Positions 17,301-26,459 of a stretch of 35,204 nucleotides of DNA are shown here, in pieces (position 1 is the first letter of the stretch; the number at the start of each line of letters is the position of its first letter). The notes beneath the pieces were generated by a model, which saw nothing but the letters and a program-made list of their open reading frames with translations, was not told the origin of the DNA and searched no databases. Position numbers and translations under genes: made by a program. The DNA is taken from contig JBGCGA010000080.1 in NCBI GenBank assembly GCA_045110285.1, positions 1 to 35,204 on the forward strand, given 5' to 3'. Source of the DNA: Putridiphycobacter sp045110285 (GTDB lineage Bacteria; Bacteroidota; Bacteroidia; Flavobacteriales_D; Crocinitomicaceae).

Positions 17301-17601
17301 ACGCAATCATTTCGTCCTCGCTACTAATAGCTAACAAAGTTCTATTGTCTTCATTAAAATCTAGAAATTGCACTCTGCCGTCACTACCTGTCATGGTGCG
17401 AAACTCTTTACTAGAGGCCATATCCCAAATTTTAATCAATTTGTTATTCCCAGCGCTCGCTAAAAATTTAGCATTATCAGAAACAGCCATGGTATTTACC
17501 TGAGTATTATGACCTGATGTAAATACTACCTGTGGTTCGTTATTGATTGCCATAGTTAAAAATGGAAAGCAACAAATTAAGACTATGATTTTAAAGTTCA
17601 T
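14341..17601 (-). CDS. Secreted WD40-repeat caspase (peptidase C14) protein
   Basis: A 1086-aa protein with a signal peptide (about residues 1-18). Residues about 25-645 are WD40-type repeats, enough for two beta-propellers, for example NAKFLASAGNNKLIKIWD and DYVFSASDDGSIM. A beta-sandwich linker follows (about 715-845). The caspase-like domain (about 850-1035) starts FYIATIGVSKYKD and has the His/Cys dyad: His895 in IFIAGHGLLDE and Cys945 in LLIMDTCHSGELD. After it comes an EF-hand-like loop, DANGDGLIQISE (1042-1053), with Asp, Asn, Asp and Glu at calcium-ligand positions. The dyad is intact, so it is probably an active cysteine protease in the periplasm or outside. It lies 176 bp downstream of the fibronectin-III gene on the same strand. 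Confidence 0.93.
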   Translation of the reverse strand: MNFKIIVLICCFPFLTMAINNEPQVVFTSGHNTQVNTMAVSDNAKFLASAGNNKLIKIWDMASSKEFRTMTGSDGRVQFLDFNEDNRTLLAISSEDEMIAWDVVTGEKLFEVEAEGSMEIAAFFAPNSSQIYFVNADQQLSVFDSKSKATKVILEDIYCTSLNVDFKTNRFILTNHLQEVIVVNLKNYEIIKKIPGGKTASNPSIPDQLSKNGRFLVSAMTDNSIRIMDVDKGEVIFNQNIFGKHIHSLVADPNKTYVYIGVSEMGIVAYDYQKQKIVGEIMPDKDISAFDFNSIAVFPKDEILLTSNFDLIQLYDFKSKKFFKRFEPKVRSIFDMAYDQNDKYLAIARDKGKVEVWDLSQNKVQIEIPGLFPCQFSPDGSKFIVMNYTLNFIEYDTKTWKVIGTYKTNSKLNSLVSYSKNGKYIAAGGYMPNTIIYDTQTKKPAHTISHTVGITNLAFHPNRSEIAYTDIMGNCKVINYQTNAEVFNFTASPDIIGGISYSDDGKHFGMVTWGHKIKLFNASNYSLKKEWEGHTGDIVGLDFNVTGDVMMTYASNQSVFSTDNSIIFWKLTGDKIVRIEKHTSGVTKAFFDKKTDYVFSASDDGSIMINSYKEKKVLATLIATKASEFIIYTHDNYYMAAKDALNSIAFRVGQNLVPFEQYDIVLNRPDIVGKIIGKTPPNLLNAYQYLYKKRLRKYNLDEGSIQMDFNLPQTKIENTIPITTDKNTVEFSIKAWDEKYPIKQINVYVNNSPVFGEEGIRPKAGTDPLSFRYIANIALLEGVNKIDISCINANGTESLYATKEIAKSGAAEGKDFYIATIGVSKYKDEKYNLTYPTKDATEIAEALQFDNKQYETVHVKPLLNEQVTVENIRALTQFFEACKPGDVAAIFIAGHGLLDENFDYYFGTYNVDFANPSVNGLPYTEITKLLNSIKAYQKLLIMDTCHSGELDKEEVTEVKEVEVESGDIQFRSVGSAVSVQNAFGSQNMSKLSSDLFSDTRKGTGATVISSAGGAEYAIESDEWQNGLFTYNFIQGFKERKADANGDGLIQISEIRAYVNKQVAEMSNNKQKPTAREENIAVDIVIY

Positions 17602-17777
17602 AAACAGTTATTGAGCTTAAATTTAAGTTTTTTATTTGGTCTTGCACATCAAAACATAATGCTAGTGCAGAAATTCACTACAATGGGTGAGATAAATTTG
17701 AACTTATCCAAATTTTAGCAAACGTTTGTAGGGTTTTGAATTGATACAAAAGCAAGTAATAAAATTTAAGGCTTGAG

Positions 17778-19817
17778 TTAATAAATAACATTTAACTCTT
17801 CTGAAAATAGAGAGTTAACACCACTATTAAAAACAGTTTTTATTTTATAATGGTACACATTATTGATGTTTAATTTTTCATCAATAAAATTATTCTCTTC
17901 AGGTTGGCTTATAGTTTTGTACAAAATATATCGGCCGTCATTTTTAGCTCTATAAATCTTAAACGAGTATACGTTTGTTAAATCTTGTTCCCAAGATAGT
18001 TCAATTTGTTTTTCGACCCTATCAACAATTGACAACAAATTTTTGACACCTAGCCTGGTTCCGGTTTCGTAATTAACGGACAAAGGTACTGATGTTGATA
18101 CATTTGGTTTATTATCGAAAGTTGATATTTTATATGTGTAGACGCTGCCAGGAACCCCTGTTTTATCAAAAAAATAAGATAAAGTATCAGACCATTTTGT
18201 CAAAGTATCTAATGTCATTAAATTATGGTTCTCTCTAATCAGAAAGTTACACGCTACATCAGCACTGGATGAGTTATGCCACTCCAAGGACACACCTGTT
18301 TTATTGACTTGGTATTTTCTAAAAATACAAGGCACAGGAGGAATGGTATCAGGCTTTATCAATTTTACTGGAGAACAGCTTCGAGAATTATTATAATTTA
18401 AGTCTACAGCTCTAATTTGATAATATATTTCGGAGGTTAAATTTCTTAAAGATACTGTGTCAACATAATTTGTGCCTTTTACAAATTTCGTAGTTGCCTC
18501 AACAAACTCTTCCTTTAGTGTATTAGACCAAAACACACGGTACCCTTTAATGTCATTTTCAGGATTCTGACTCCAATTTAATGACACAATTCCATAGTCA
18601 TCTATTTCACCTTTTAACCCAGTTGGAATGGATGGTGGTTCTTGATCGAGTGTAAAAAAATACTCATGAAAAGAAAAGACTGTATCTTTATCTTCCGAAA
18701 TAGCAGCAACTTTATAATAGTAACGGTCGCCAGTTTCAAGAGGTGATTGTACAGTAAATTTAAATTCAGAACCAACTTCAGTATCATTAGGCACCATCAA
18801 GGGCTGATAACCGAAGGCCATACTATCTGAACGGAACACTATAAATTTTTCTAGTTGCATATCGTCTTTCGCTCCAAAAGATAAGTACTTTCCAGTAATA
18901 ATTCTGTCAAATTTTTCAGCTACCACAGTATCAATTCTAACATCACCTTTTAAAGATTTAGGAACGTAAACTTCAACAATATTCGACACGCCTCCTTTTT
19001 CTGCAAAGTGGTTGATGCCTCTAATTCTGTAAAAATAAGTTTCCCCCTCAGTAACAGCCGTATCCAAATAATCTGCAAGAACCTTTTCTTTTTCGTATTG
19101 CGACTTAAAAAACTGGTAAGGAATGTCATTTATTGTTTCAAAGTTTTCTCCATCTTTCGACTTTTCTATCCAATATCCAGCATAATTTTCTTCCAAATCG
19201 GTAGCATTCCATGTTAAATACACATTCTTTAGCTTCATCCTACATTCAAACCTGAGTGTCTCAAAATCAATGTTTTTATCTATTTTTTTTGGATTAACTT
19301 TTAGAATCATAGCATTCTGATCAGTTATGGGATCATTATTATTAATGCTCACTCTGTAAACATACTTGGTGTTGTTCTGATAGTCAACATCCCTATATAT
19401 TAAACCCAATGCATTTAAAAAATCGGCGTCAACACTTGAAGAAAGCAATAGGACTGCAAACATAAATTCTTCGCTTTTATCATCTAAGCCGTCACTCTTG
19501 ATGTAATCTTTAATAATGCTAATTATATTTTCATAGCGCTCATCCTCCGACTTTTGATGCGCCTTAATAAATTCTTGCGAAGACTCAATGATAATTTCCT
19601 TTCTAGAAGATTCATTGTCAATAGAATTTTCAAATCGTTCTATTTTGTAACCGTTTTCTAACCCCTGTCTGAACAAAGCAGAGTTAGAAGTCCCAAATCT
19701 TAAAATGATGGTTTCTTCTTCAACAAAAGACTTTGCTACTACTCTACCATTAGTTTGAGCGTAAGTCAAAAGACCTATGATCATGATACTAGCAAGAAGA
19801 AATATTTTTTTATTCAT
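17778..19817 (-). CDS. Secreted fibronectin type III repeat protein
   Basis: A 679-aa protein with a signal peptide (about residues 1-20, ending TYAQ). After an alpha-rich N-terminal part (to about residue 190) come about five fibronectin-III-like beta-sandwich modules, recognised by VYLTWNATDLEENYAGYWIE, IVSLNWSQNPENDIKGYRVF and IELSWEQDLTNVYSFKIYR. No T9SS sorting domain is seen at the C-terminus. It starts 3 bp after the stop of the 955-aa gene, so the two are co-transcribed. Such modules usually bind proteins or glycans; a scaffold or adhesion role next to the TANFOR cluster is inference. Confidence 0.85.
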   Translation of the reverse strand: MNKKIFLLASIMIIGLLTYAQTNGRVVAKSFVEEETIILRFGTSNSALFRQGLENGYKIERFENSIDNESSRKEIIIESSQEFIKAHQKSEDERYENIISIIKDYIKSDGLDDKSEEFMFAVLLLSSSVDADFLNALGLIYRDVDYQNNTKYVYRVSINNNDPITDQNAMILKVNPKKIDKNIDFETLRFECRMKLKNVYLTWNATDLEENYAGYWIEKSKDGENFETINDIPYQFFKSQYEKEKVLADYLDTAVTEGETYFYRIRGINHFAEKGGVSNIVEVYVPKSLKGDVRIDTVVAEKFDRIITGKYLSFGAKDDMQLEKFIVFRSDSMAFGYQPLMVPNDTEVGSEFKFTVQSPLETGDRYYYKVAAISEDKDTVFSFHEYFFTLDQEPPSIPTGLKGEIDDYGIVSLNWSQNPENDIKGYRVFWSNTLKEEFVEATTKFVKGTNYVDTVSLRNLTSEIYYQIRAVDLNYNNSRSCSPVKLIKPDTIPPVPCIFRKYQVNKTGVSLEWHNSSSADVACNFLIRENHNLMTLDTLTKWSDTLSYFFDKTGVPGSVYTYKISTFDNKPNVSTSVPLSVNYETGTRLGVKNLLSIVDRVEKQIELSWEQDLTNVYSFKIYRAKNDGRYILYKTISQPEENNFIDEKLNINNVYHYKIKTVFNSGVNSLFSEELNVIY

Positions 19818-19820
19818 TTC

Positions 19821-22688
19821 TTAATTAATAATTGTACAATTATCGCCAAATTCAATATCAGCATCCACATTTACGTTAACGATACCACCTAAAAAAGATG
19901 CGTCTAAATGTACAGCCCCATAAACATAAGCAGGATTAGGTAGCTTACCTTGAAGAAGCATAGCTGCATTAGCTGTCATAATATTAAACGTCAGTATGTC
20001 GCCATTATTTTTCTCCCATGTACAACCAAAATCCAAACCTAAATAGGCATATACTTGCCCTTGTAAGTACCAATAATTCATTCCAAAATCTCCTGGGCTT
20101 CCTCCCTGGCAATATGTTGATGATGCATATTTATAAAGTGTCATATCAAAACCAGCTCCTGCAGAACCTGAACCATAAATACCCAGCCTATTTGTAATGT
20201 CAAACTGAGTATTAAAACTGGCATTAAAATTCACCCCTAAAGCTACACCGCTACCTGCAGCAATATCTGCAGTATTTCTTTGGTTCGAAATCTGACTAAA
20301 TACAGAAGCAACTTGTGGCGGAGGCGGAGGCATTGGCAACAAGTTTTGTCCTAGCATAAAATAAGCATTGGCTGAAGCTAAATTGTACACATTAACAGTA
20401 GCAGGATTGTCTGGCCTGCCTAACCAAAAGTACCATAAGTTAGGGCTGACATATAACTTAGTCCACATTGACCCTGTAATACCGCCTGCAAACTGTGCTT
20501 GTAAACTTGCATTTAGGTCAAATATTTTCTGTTGATTATCGTAAAGAATAGATACATTCCCTTTTATGTACTCACTAGCTGTTAAACGATCGGCTCTTTT
20601 ACACAACATATAAGCCTCTCCAATAAACTGGACATTGTTTAAACCACCATTCGCATTAAAAGCTATTGAAAAAACTACATCTCCATTTAAGGTTTCTTCA
20701 ACTACATTTTTAAAACCAACACCTGCTTTAAAAATAATTCCCATGTCCATGTCTGGAACATAGTTCATTGAGGGATTCCCGTTTGAGCTTGCAGTTCCCG
20801 ATTTAGCATCTGAAATCATTTGAGCGGCTGTTTTTTCGCCTGACATATGATAGGCTAGTCCCCCACTAATTGAAGTTAATTGCATTGTTGGACTAACATT
20901 TATACTTACTGGCAGTCTGGCATCAACCATCCAATACCTGTAACCATCTACTCTACCAAACACGCAAGCCATAGCTAATTTATCATTAAAAACGGCAGGA
21001 ATGCCAAGTTCGAAGGAACCTCCAAACCCCTTTCCATACACAGGATCATTATTTCTAAAATTAATTAACCCTTTAAAAGTAAACGCGCTAGTTTGCAAAT
21101 CAAGAGCTATTGTATTTACTTGAAATCCCTCAAACTTCCAATCTTGTTCTCCTGAATTTTGATTTTCATCAATTCGCATTTTCATAAATACATTGGTGGC
21201 AGCAGAAATGGAAGTTGCTGAAGTATCTCCTAAATTTAAAGCTAACCCAACTTGCAAAGCAGGTTTAGTATTTAATATTCCAAATTTAAGATCAGTTAAA
21301 GACACTGGAAACTTTGCCATTTTATTAGTATCAGTACCTGATGAAGTTAAAGAGAATATTCCTTCTGCAAAATAGGGCGCCTCTGAAATAAAAGTTATTC
21401 GTTCAAACCCTAATTTATCTAGTTTTAAGTTTTCATAATCAACAGTTAAATCTCCATTTAGAACTAACATTGGTTTAAATTTTCCATTCTGATCTGAACT
21501 CATAAATAAAGCAGAAGATTTTTTGATGGTTAAATCAGCCTTCAAAACATCCATTGATTTTACAATGTCATTTTCAATTCCTAAACTAAAGTCGTATTTT
21601 GTTTTTTTTGTACTTGGATGAACAGACACTAAAGCTTCATAACCTAGAGTTTGATTTTTAAGAGCTGGAACTGCTAGATCTCCTTGCATTTCGCCAGAAG
21701 TTAATTTACTTGCCGTTAAACCTACAGATAACAGATCGATCGAAAATCCCCACTTGTCAGCACTTCCCTCTTGTGTTGAAAACAAATTAGTAGCTCCAAA
21801 AACACCACTTAAACCAGCATCATCTATAATCATGTCACTCCCAAAAACAGTCATATCATTTTGTCCTTCTTTGTTTAATTTCTCTGGTAATTTAACGGTA
21901 AAACTCTTCAAATAAAACCCTCTCCAAAGACTGGAAACATCTGTTACATCCTGATATCCGGCCGGGAAATTTATACTTTGCGGATTGACAATATCACTCA
22001 TATCCATGTAAGCATCTGTAACAGAAAACTCAAAATCATCTAAGCCTTCCACCTCAAATTGATTAATAGTAGTGGCAGCAATGACATTATGAAGATCAGT
22101 TACATAAACCTGAAATTCAGCGGCAACTACTGTATCTGCTGGATTTACTGGTTTTAACTTTTCCTTATTAAATAAAAAGGAACCATGTAAATTAACTGCT
22201 GTAAAACCGTTACAGTCCCACTCAACAAAATTTGAACCATCATCAGGAAGATACAAGTTTGAATTGGGGCCCATCTTTATCCTATGATCAGAAACCAACG
22301 CCAATTTTGCTTGCTCGCCTCCTAAAACCCCTTTTGGATTAAATTTTATATGTTTTGCTGCAAAAGCAATTCTTTCTTCACAGCCTGGAAAATCAACAGC
22401 CATATAGGCATTAAAAAAAGCGCCTTGTGGCGTAAATTCAGCGCTATCGATAGCTATAATATATGTTGTTCCTGCAATTTCTTTTCTAATTCCAATTGGC
22501 AAAGAAGACAATGAGTCGGGATTAAGATTACCCACTTGGCTATTTTGATTCGCGACTTTGTCGCAAACACTAAAAACATAATTTTTATCTGGGCTATCCT
22601 GCCCAAAACTATGCGAAAATAAAACCACAAAAATAACCAACAAGAAAATGGTTCTTGTTTTACGGTTAATTTTGCTATTTTTGCTCAT
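19821..22688 (-). CDS. Large beta-rich secreted protein of unknown function
   Basis: A 955-aa protein with a long-n-region signal peptide (about residues 1-30, ending HSFGQ). I do not recognise a named domain. The mature protein is almost all beta-strand with few cysteines, a proline run near residues 784-790 (MPPPPPQ) and a Gly-rich region after it. It ends VDADIEFGDNCTIIN and shows no T9SS sorting domain. Sequence style (repeated strands such as MQGDLAVPALKN and LNGDLTVDYEN) suggests a long beta-solenoid or barrel-like surface protein. It heads the leftward block, and its start codon is 14 bp from that of the divergent 1239-aa gene. Confidence 0.75.
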   Translation of the reverse strand: MSKNSKINRKTRTIFLLVIFVVLFSHSFGQDSPDKNYVFSVCDKVANQNSQVGNLNPDSLSSLPIGIRKEIAGTTYIIAIDSAEFTPQGAFFNAYMAVDFPGCEERIAFAAKHIKFNPKGVLGGEQAKLALVSDHRIKMGPNSNLYLPDDGSNFVEWDCNGFTAVNLHGSFLFNKEKLKPVNPADTVVAAEFQVYVTDLHNVIAATTINQFEVEGLDDFEFSVTDAYMDMSDIVNPQSINFPAGYQDVTDVSSLWRGFYLKSFTVKLPEKLNKEGQNDMTVFGSDMIIDDAGLSGVFGATNLFSTQEGSADKWGFSIDLLSVGLTASKLTSGEMQGDLAVPALKNQTLGYEALVSVHPSTKKTKYDFSLGIENDIVKSMDVLKADLTIKKSSALFMSSDQNGKFKPMLVLNGDLTVDYENLKLDKLGFERITFISEAPYFAEGIFSLTSSGTDTNKMAKFPVSLTDLKFGILNTKPALQVGLALNLGDTSATSISAATNVFMKMRIDENQNSGEQDWKFEGFQVNTIALDLQTSAFTFKGLINFRNNDPVYGKGFGGSFELGIPAVFNDKLAMACVFGRVDGYRYWMVDARLPVSINVSPTMQLTSISGGLAYHMSGEKTAAQMISDAKSGTASSNGNPSMNYVPDMDMGIIFKAGVGFKNVVEETLNGDVVFSIAFNANGGLNNVQFIGEAYMLCKRADRLTASEYIKGNVSILYDNQQKIFDLNASLQAQFAGGITGSMWTKLYVSPNLWYFWLGRPDNPATVNVYNLASANAYFMLGQNLLPMPPPPPQVASVFSQISNQRNTADIAAGSGVALGVNFNASFNTQFDITNRLGIYGSGSAGAGFDMTLYKYASSTYCQGGSPGDFGMNYWYLQGQVYAYLGLDFGCTWEKNNGDILTFNIMTANAAMLLQGKLPNPAYVYGAVHLDASFLGGIVNVNVDADIEFGDNCTIIN
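22668..22675 (+). promoter_or_regulatory. Candidate -7 element for the rightward T9SS/TANFOR block
   Basis: TAATTTTG is an exact TAnnTTTG match, 27 bp upstream of the ATG at 22703. It lies inside the first codons of the divergent 955-aa gene. No TTG lies at ideal -33 spacing. Confidence 0.4.
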
Positions 22689-22702
22689 AAAGTGTTTATT
22701 CT

Positions 22703-25700
22703 ATGAATATTTCCTCAAATATAACAAAAGCTTTTTACCTGCTTATATTTATTTTTTCTTTTGGGAATAAAGCTTTTGCTCAGGCACAAATTCAAACAGC
22801 AGACTTCCTAGATGTCCAAGGTGAGATATACGATATTATAGATTTCCCTTATCCTGTTAATGGTGGATATTACATCATTGTTGGAGATTTTGACATCATT
22901 GATAATACTCCTGGATACAACAATATTGCATTTATAAAAAAAACAGATTTTTTAAATGGAACGGCAGTCGTAAACTCCATCAATGATTTCAATTTTATTA
23001 GTTCTATTAATGGCGTCATAAACACAGCTGCTGTTAAAACAACTCTAGGCAGTACAGGATATGACTATCACTTATATATTGGAGGTGATTTTACTACGGT
23101 TAATGGACAGACCCATCATGGCATTGCAAAATTTACATTTAGTAGTTTTGCAATTGGCCCTAGCCCAACTTTATTTTCGCTTTCAACGTGGGATCCTGAT
23201 CTTTCGCCTGGCACATCAACAAGCGGCATAGTAACAGATATGGCTTTGAAAGGCGACACTTTATTTTATTCGGGCGATTTTAGTGGAATTAACTACAATT
23301 CAAATGGCGACTCAAGGTATGGCATTACTTGTTTAGATATAAATAACAATAATGATTATGGATTATTTTCGGGACCTTACACAGGGATTCTTTTAGGTAA
23401 TTGGTCCGGAGAAAAGTCAAAATTAAAATTAACCAGCAGCAATATTTTTCTGAGTGGCACGGGCTATCCAAGTGGTGCACCCAATGGCTGTTCTAATTGC
23501 AAAAAAATGCTTGTTTTTGATTACCTAGGAAGTCTTATATCTGCCAATGAATATTCAGGGTTTAATTCCGGGACTGATATCAGCTTCATTTCAGATTCAC
23601 TTGGAATCCTTATTATCGCAAACGCCAGTAATATAACATCAGGAAACAGTACAACATTACGGAAAGTGTCAAGTGACCAATTTAATTGGGAGCTATCACC
23701 TGCGTCTATTGCAGTTCCGAATATACCTCAGATCAATTCTATATTCTCAACTGGTGGAGGATCGAGCGGTGGGGGCTTAACAACTACCATATATGAGACT
23801 TCAGTCGAAAACTATAAAGACCGATATTATTTCACTCGAAATTATATTACTACGGGCACACCTAACGGAGGAGTTCAGCCATTTTTTTTAAAACAAACCA
23901 TTTTCTCCACTGACAGTGTAGGAAATATTTGGCAAGCAGATATTAAAACACATTTTAAAGATGCCGAAAATGAACATTTATTTATAGTCGATAATATTCT
24001 TTTTGCTAGTAATGATGCAGTGATGGAAAACAATGGTCCTTCATCAAACAACGACATAGCAGAAGGACTCATTGCATATTGCCTAGAGCCACTTGATGCT
24101 GAACCTTTTGATATTTTTGATACTACAGTATGTGCTGGCCAAACAAAAACTTATGGAATTCCACAAGTAAAATATGCAGATGGATACCAGTGGGAATATA
24201 CGGGAACTGGAGCAAATATCATTGGCCCCAACGATACTGGGCTAGAAGACTTAACAGAGACAACAGATGTTAATTCGATTTCAATAGAATTCTTATCTAA
24301 TTTTACACCTGGATTATTAAAAGTAACTCCTTACAGTGACTGTAATGGATCAACAAATGGCACTTTGATGACTTCTAACACTGTATCCATTAATATTATC
24401 AGTAATCCTTTGCCAAATGCAGTTGCGGGGTTTGATACTACCTTTAACTGCTTAAGAGATACAATTATTTTATCCGGCTATTCTGACACACTAAATACTA
24501 CTTATGCTTGGCTTGATCCGCTAGACTTACCTTCTGTAACTGGAGCGGATACCACTGTAAGTATGAATAGTTTTAATTCTTCAACACCGCAATCAGGCAT
24601 TGATTTCGTATTTCAAGTAACGAGTCAAGAAGGTTGTAAAAACTATGATACAGTCAATATTTCTTTAGACACTATAAGCCCTACTGCCATTTTGCCAGCA
24701 GCTCCGTATGAACTAACTTGTTCCGAATCAACAGCCACCTATACGGGCTCTGCAAGTAATGCCAATGCCATTTTAACTTGGTCGTTTTTTGACCCTGGCT
24801 ACACTACTACTCCAAACCCAATTACTGTAACTGTTGCGGGTAGCTACAACTTTATTGCAACCGATCCAATCAATGGATGCGCCGATAGTTCGGCGATATT
24901 GGTAGAAAATAATTTTGATGTTCCTAGCTTTGGTATTACGAGTTTTCCAGCATATACTCCAACAACAATTCTAGCAACTCTTGATTGTAACACCCCAAGT
25001 ATTACTTTAACTTGTGAGTCGAGTACGTCTAATACCACCTCGAATTGGGTAGATGACAATACTGGTGCAAACCCAATTGGAAACACAAAAACTATTGACA
25101 GCCCTGGGACCTATTATTTTGAAGTGATTGATACCATAAATGGATGTGTAAGCAACCAACCAGTGGTTATTGATGCGGATTTTAGCGAACCTATAGTAAA
25201 TATGCCTACAATTAATACCATTAACTGTTCTCGAGACACTTTGGTTTTGAACGGAAGCACTATTTCGCTAGACACGACCTTGATTTGGAATGGACCTACT
25301 TACAGTAATGTTTCAAATCCTTTAACTACAAATCAATTAGGTTGGCATTATTTTACAGTAACTAAAGCGGATAATGGCTGTTCTAAAACGGATAGTATTA
25401 ACGTACTTTATGAACCAGACATTGATGTAACGGCTGATGAAGATACCACTATATGTTTGGGAGCTGACGTTAACATTAATGCACAATATGCAGGAAGCAA
25501 CTTAACTAATGTAATATATAATTGGAATAACGGAGATGCAACTCCAACTGCAACTTACAATTCCGGAACTGATACATTTGCTTCTGTTATTATATCTGCC
25601 GATAACAATTGCATTGGATACGATACAGTTTTAATCAATACCCCGCCAACTTTAAATGCCACTTTTCAGAGCTTTGCGCCATGTGGTGGCGGTAATTCAG

Positions 25701-26422
25701 GGAAAATTATTGCTTCTGTTACTGATGGCCTTGGACCTTATAAATACTCTATTAACAATGGCGCATTTCAATTTTCCTCATTATTTGAAAATTTAGCAAC
25801 TGGCACTTACAACATTAAAATAGCTGATTCTTTAGGTTGTGAATATGATTTTACAACATCAGTAAGTGCAACGGATCAATTGCCCGAACCTTTATTTATT
25901 TTTTCGACTTACAATATAGCAGAAGACACAGTTGTTTTAGTAGATGTTAGCTCCCCCCCAGCAGATTCAATTAGTTGGACTTTTCCTCCTGAAATAGCCC
26001 TTTTAGACGATAGTAATTTAAGTTCACCAGTCATTATTCTGCCAGATACAGGTGCTTTTCAAGTAACCATGATGGCAAACTACGGAAGTTGCATTATTCC
26101 AACTACAAAATGGATCTATTCCGCTGGTTATGATTCTACATTAGCAACAAATTACAATCAAAACGGCATTAAATCAGTTGTGCTATTCCCTAATCCTAAT
26201 TCAGGGGTGTTTACAGTAGAAATTGAATTTTACAAAAAACAAAGATCGGTTACTTCAGTGCAAGACATGGTAGGCTATGTATACTATTGGCAGGAAGACA
26301 ATGAAGATGATTTGATATTAACACATCAAATTGATTTAGGAGCAAATGTACAGCCTGGCACTTATGTATTGAAAGTTGCCTCTGAATTTGATAGTTATTA
26401 TGTTACTTTTATAGTAAACTAA
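22703..26422 (+). CDS. T9SS-sorted cell-surface protein with SprB-type repeat
   Basis: A 1239-aa protein with a signal peptide (about residues 1-26, ending AFAQ). The N-terminal 450 residues look like a delta-60-type beta-propeller (YIGGDFTTVNGQTHHGIAKF). Residues about 480-980 are a string of Ig/PKD-like modules with regularly placed cysteines. A SprB-type repeat (about 988-1055, with GLGPYKYSINNG and NLATGTYNIKIADSLGC) follows. The end is a type A T9SS sorting domain from about residue 1155 (VVLFPNPNSGVFTVEI ... PGTYVLKVASE). It should be exported through the T9SS and attached to or released from the surface. It heads the rightward block, 37 bp before the beta-barrel gene. Confidence 0.9.
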   Translation: MNISSNITKAFYLLIFIFSFGNKAFAQAQIQTADFLDVQGEIYDIIDFPYPVNGGYYIIVGDFDIIDNTPGYNNIAFIKKTDFLNGTAVVNSINDFNFISSINGVINTAAVKTTLGSTGYDYHLYIGGDFTTVNGQTHHGIAKFTFSSFAIGPSPTLFSLSTWDPDLSPGTSTSGIVTDMALKGDTLFYSGDFSGINYNSNGDSRYGITCLDINNNNDYGLFSGPYTGILLGNWSGEKSKLKLTSSNIFLSGTGYPSGAPNGCSNCKKMLVFDYLGSLISANEYSGFNSGTDISFISDSLGILIIANASNITSGNSTTLRKVSSDQFNWELSPASIAVPNIPQINSIFSTGGGSSGGGLTTTIYETSVENYKDRYYFTRNYITTGTPNGGVQPFFLKQTIFSTDSVGNIWQADIKTHFKDAENEHLFIVDNILFASNDAVMENNGPSSNNDIAEGLIAYCLEPLDAEPFDIFDTTVCAGQTKTYGIPQVKYADGYQWEYTGTGANIIGPNDTGLEDLTETTDVNSISIEFLSNFTPGLLKVTPYSDCNGSTNGTLMTSNTVSINIISNPLPNAVAGFDTTFNCLRDTIILSGYSDTLNTTYAWLDPLDLPSVTGADTTVSMNSFNSSTPQSGIDFVFQVTSQEGCKNYDTVNISLDTISPTAILPAAPYELTCSESTATYTGSASNANAILTWSFFDPGYTTTPNPITVTVAGSYNFIATDPINGCADSSAILVENNFDVPSFGITSFPAYTPTTILATLDCNTPSITLTCESSTSNTTSNWVDDNTGANPIGNTKTIDSPGTYYFEVIDTINGCVSNQPVVIDADFSEPIVNMPTINTINCSRDTLVLNGSTISLDTTLIWNGPTYSNVSNPLTTNQLGWHYFTVTKADNGCSKTDSINVLYEPDIDVTADEDTTICLGADVNINAQYAGSNLTNVIYNWNNGDATPTATYNSGTDTFASVIISADNNCIGYDTVLINTPPTLNATFQSFAPCGGGNSGKIIASVTDGLGPYKYSINNGAFQFSSLFENLATGTYNIKIADSLGCEYDFTTSVSATDQLPEPLFIFSTYNIAEDTVVLVDVSSPPADSISWTFPPEIALLDDSNLSSPVIILPDTGAFQVTMMANYGSCIIPTTKWIYSAGYDSTLATNYNQNGIKSVVLFPNPNSGVFTVEIEFYKKQRSVTSVQDMVGYVYYWQEDNEDDLILTHQIDLGANVQPGTYVLKVASEFDSYYVTFIVN
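22716..22723 (-). promoter_or_regulatory. Candidate -7 element for the leftward 955-aa/FN3 block
   Basis: Read on the - strand the bases are TATATTTG, an exact TAnnTTTG match, 27 bp upstream of the start codon of the 955-aa gene. It lies inside the first codons of the rightward 1239-aa gene and mirrors the element at 22668-22675. Confidence 0.4.
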
Positions 26423-26459
26423 AATAATCTGTAAAAATAACACCACAAAAATAACCCCG

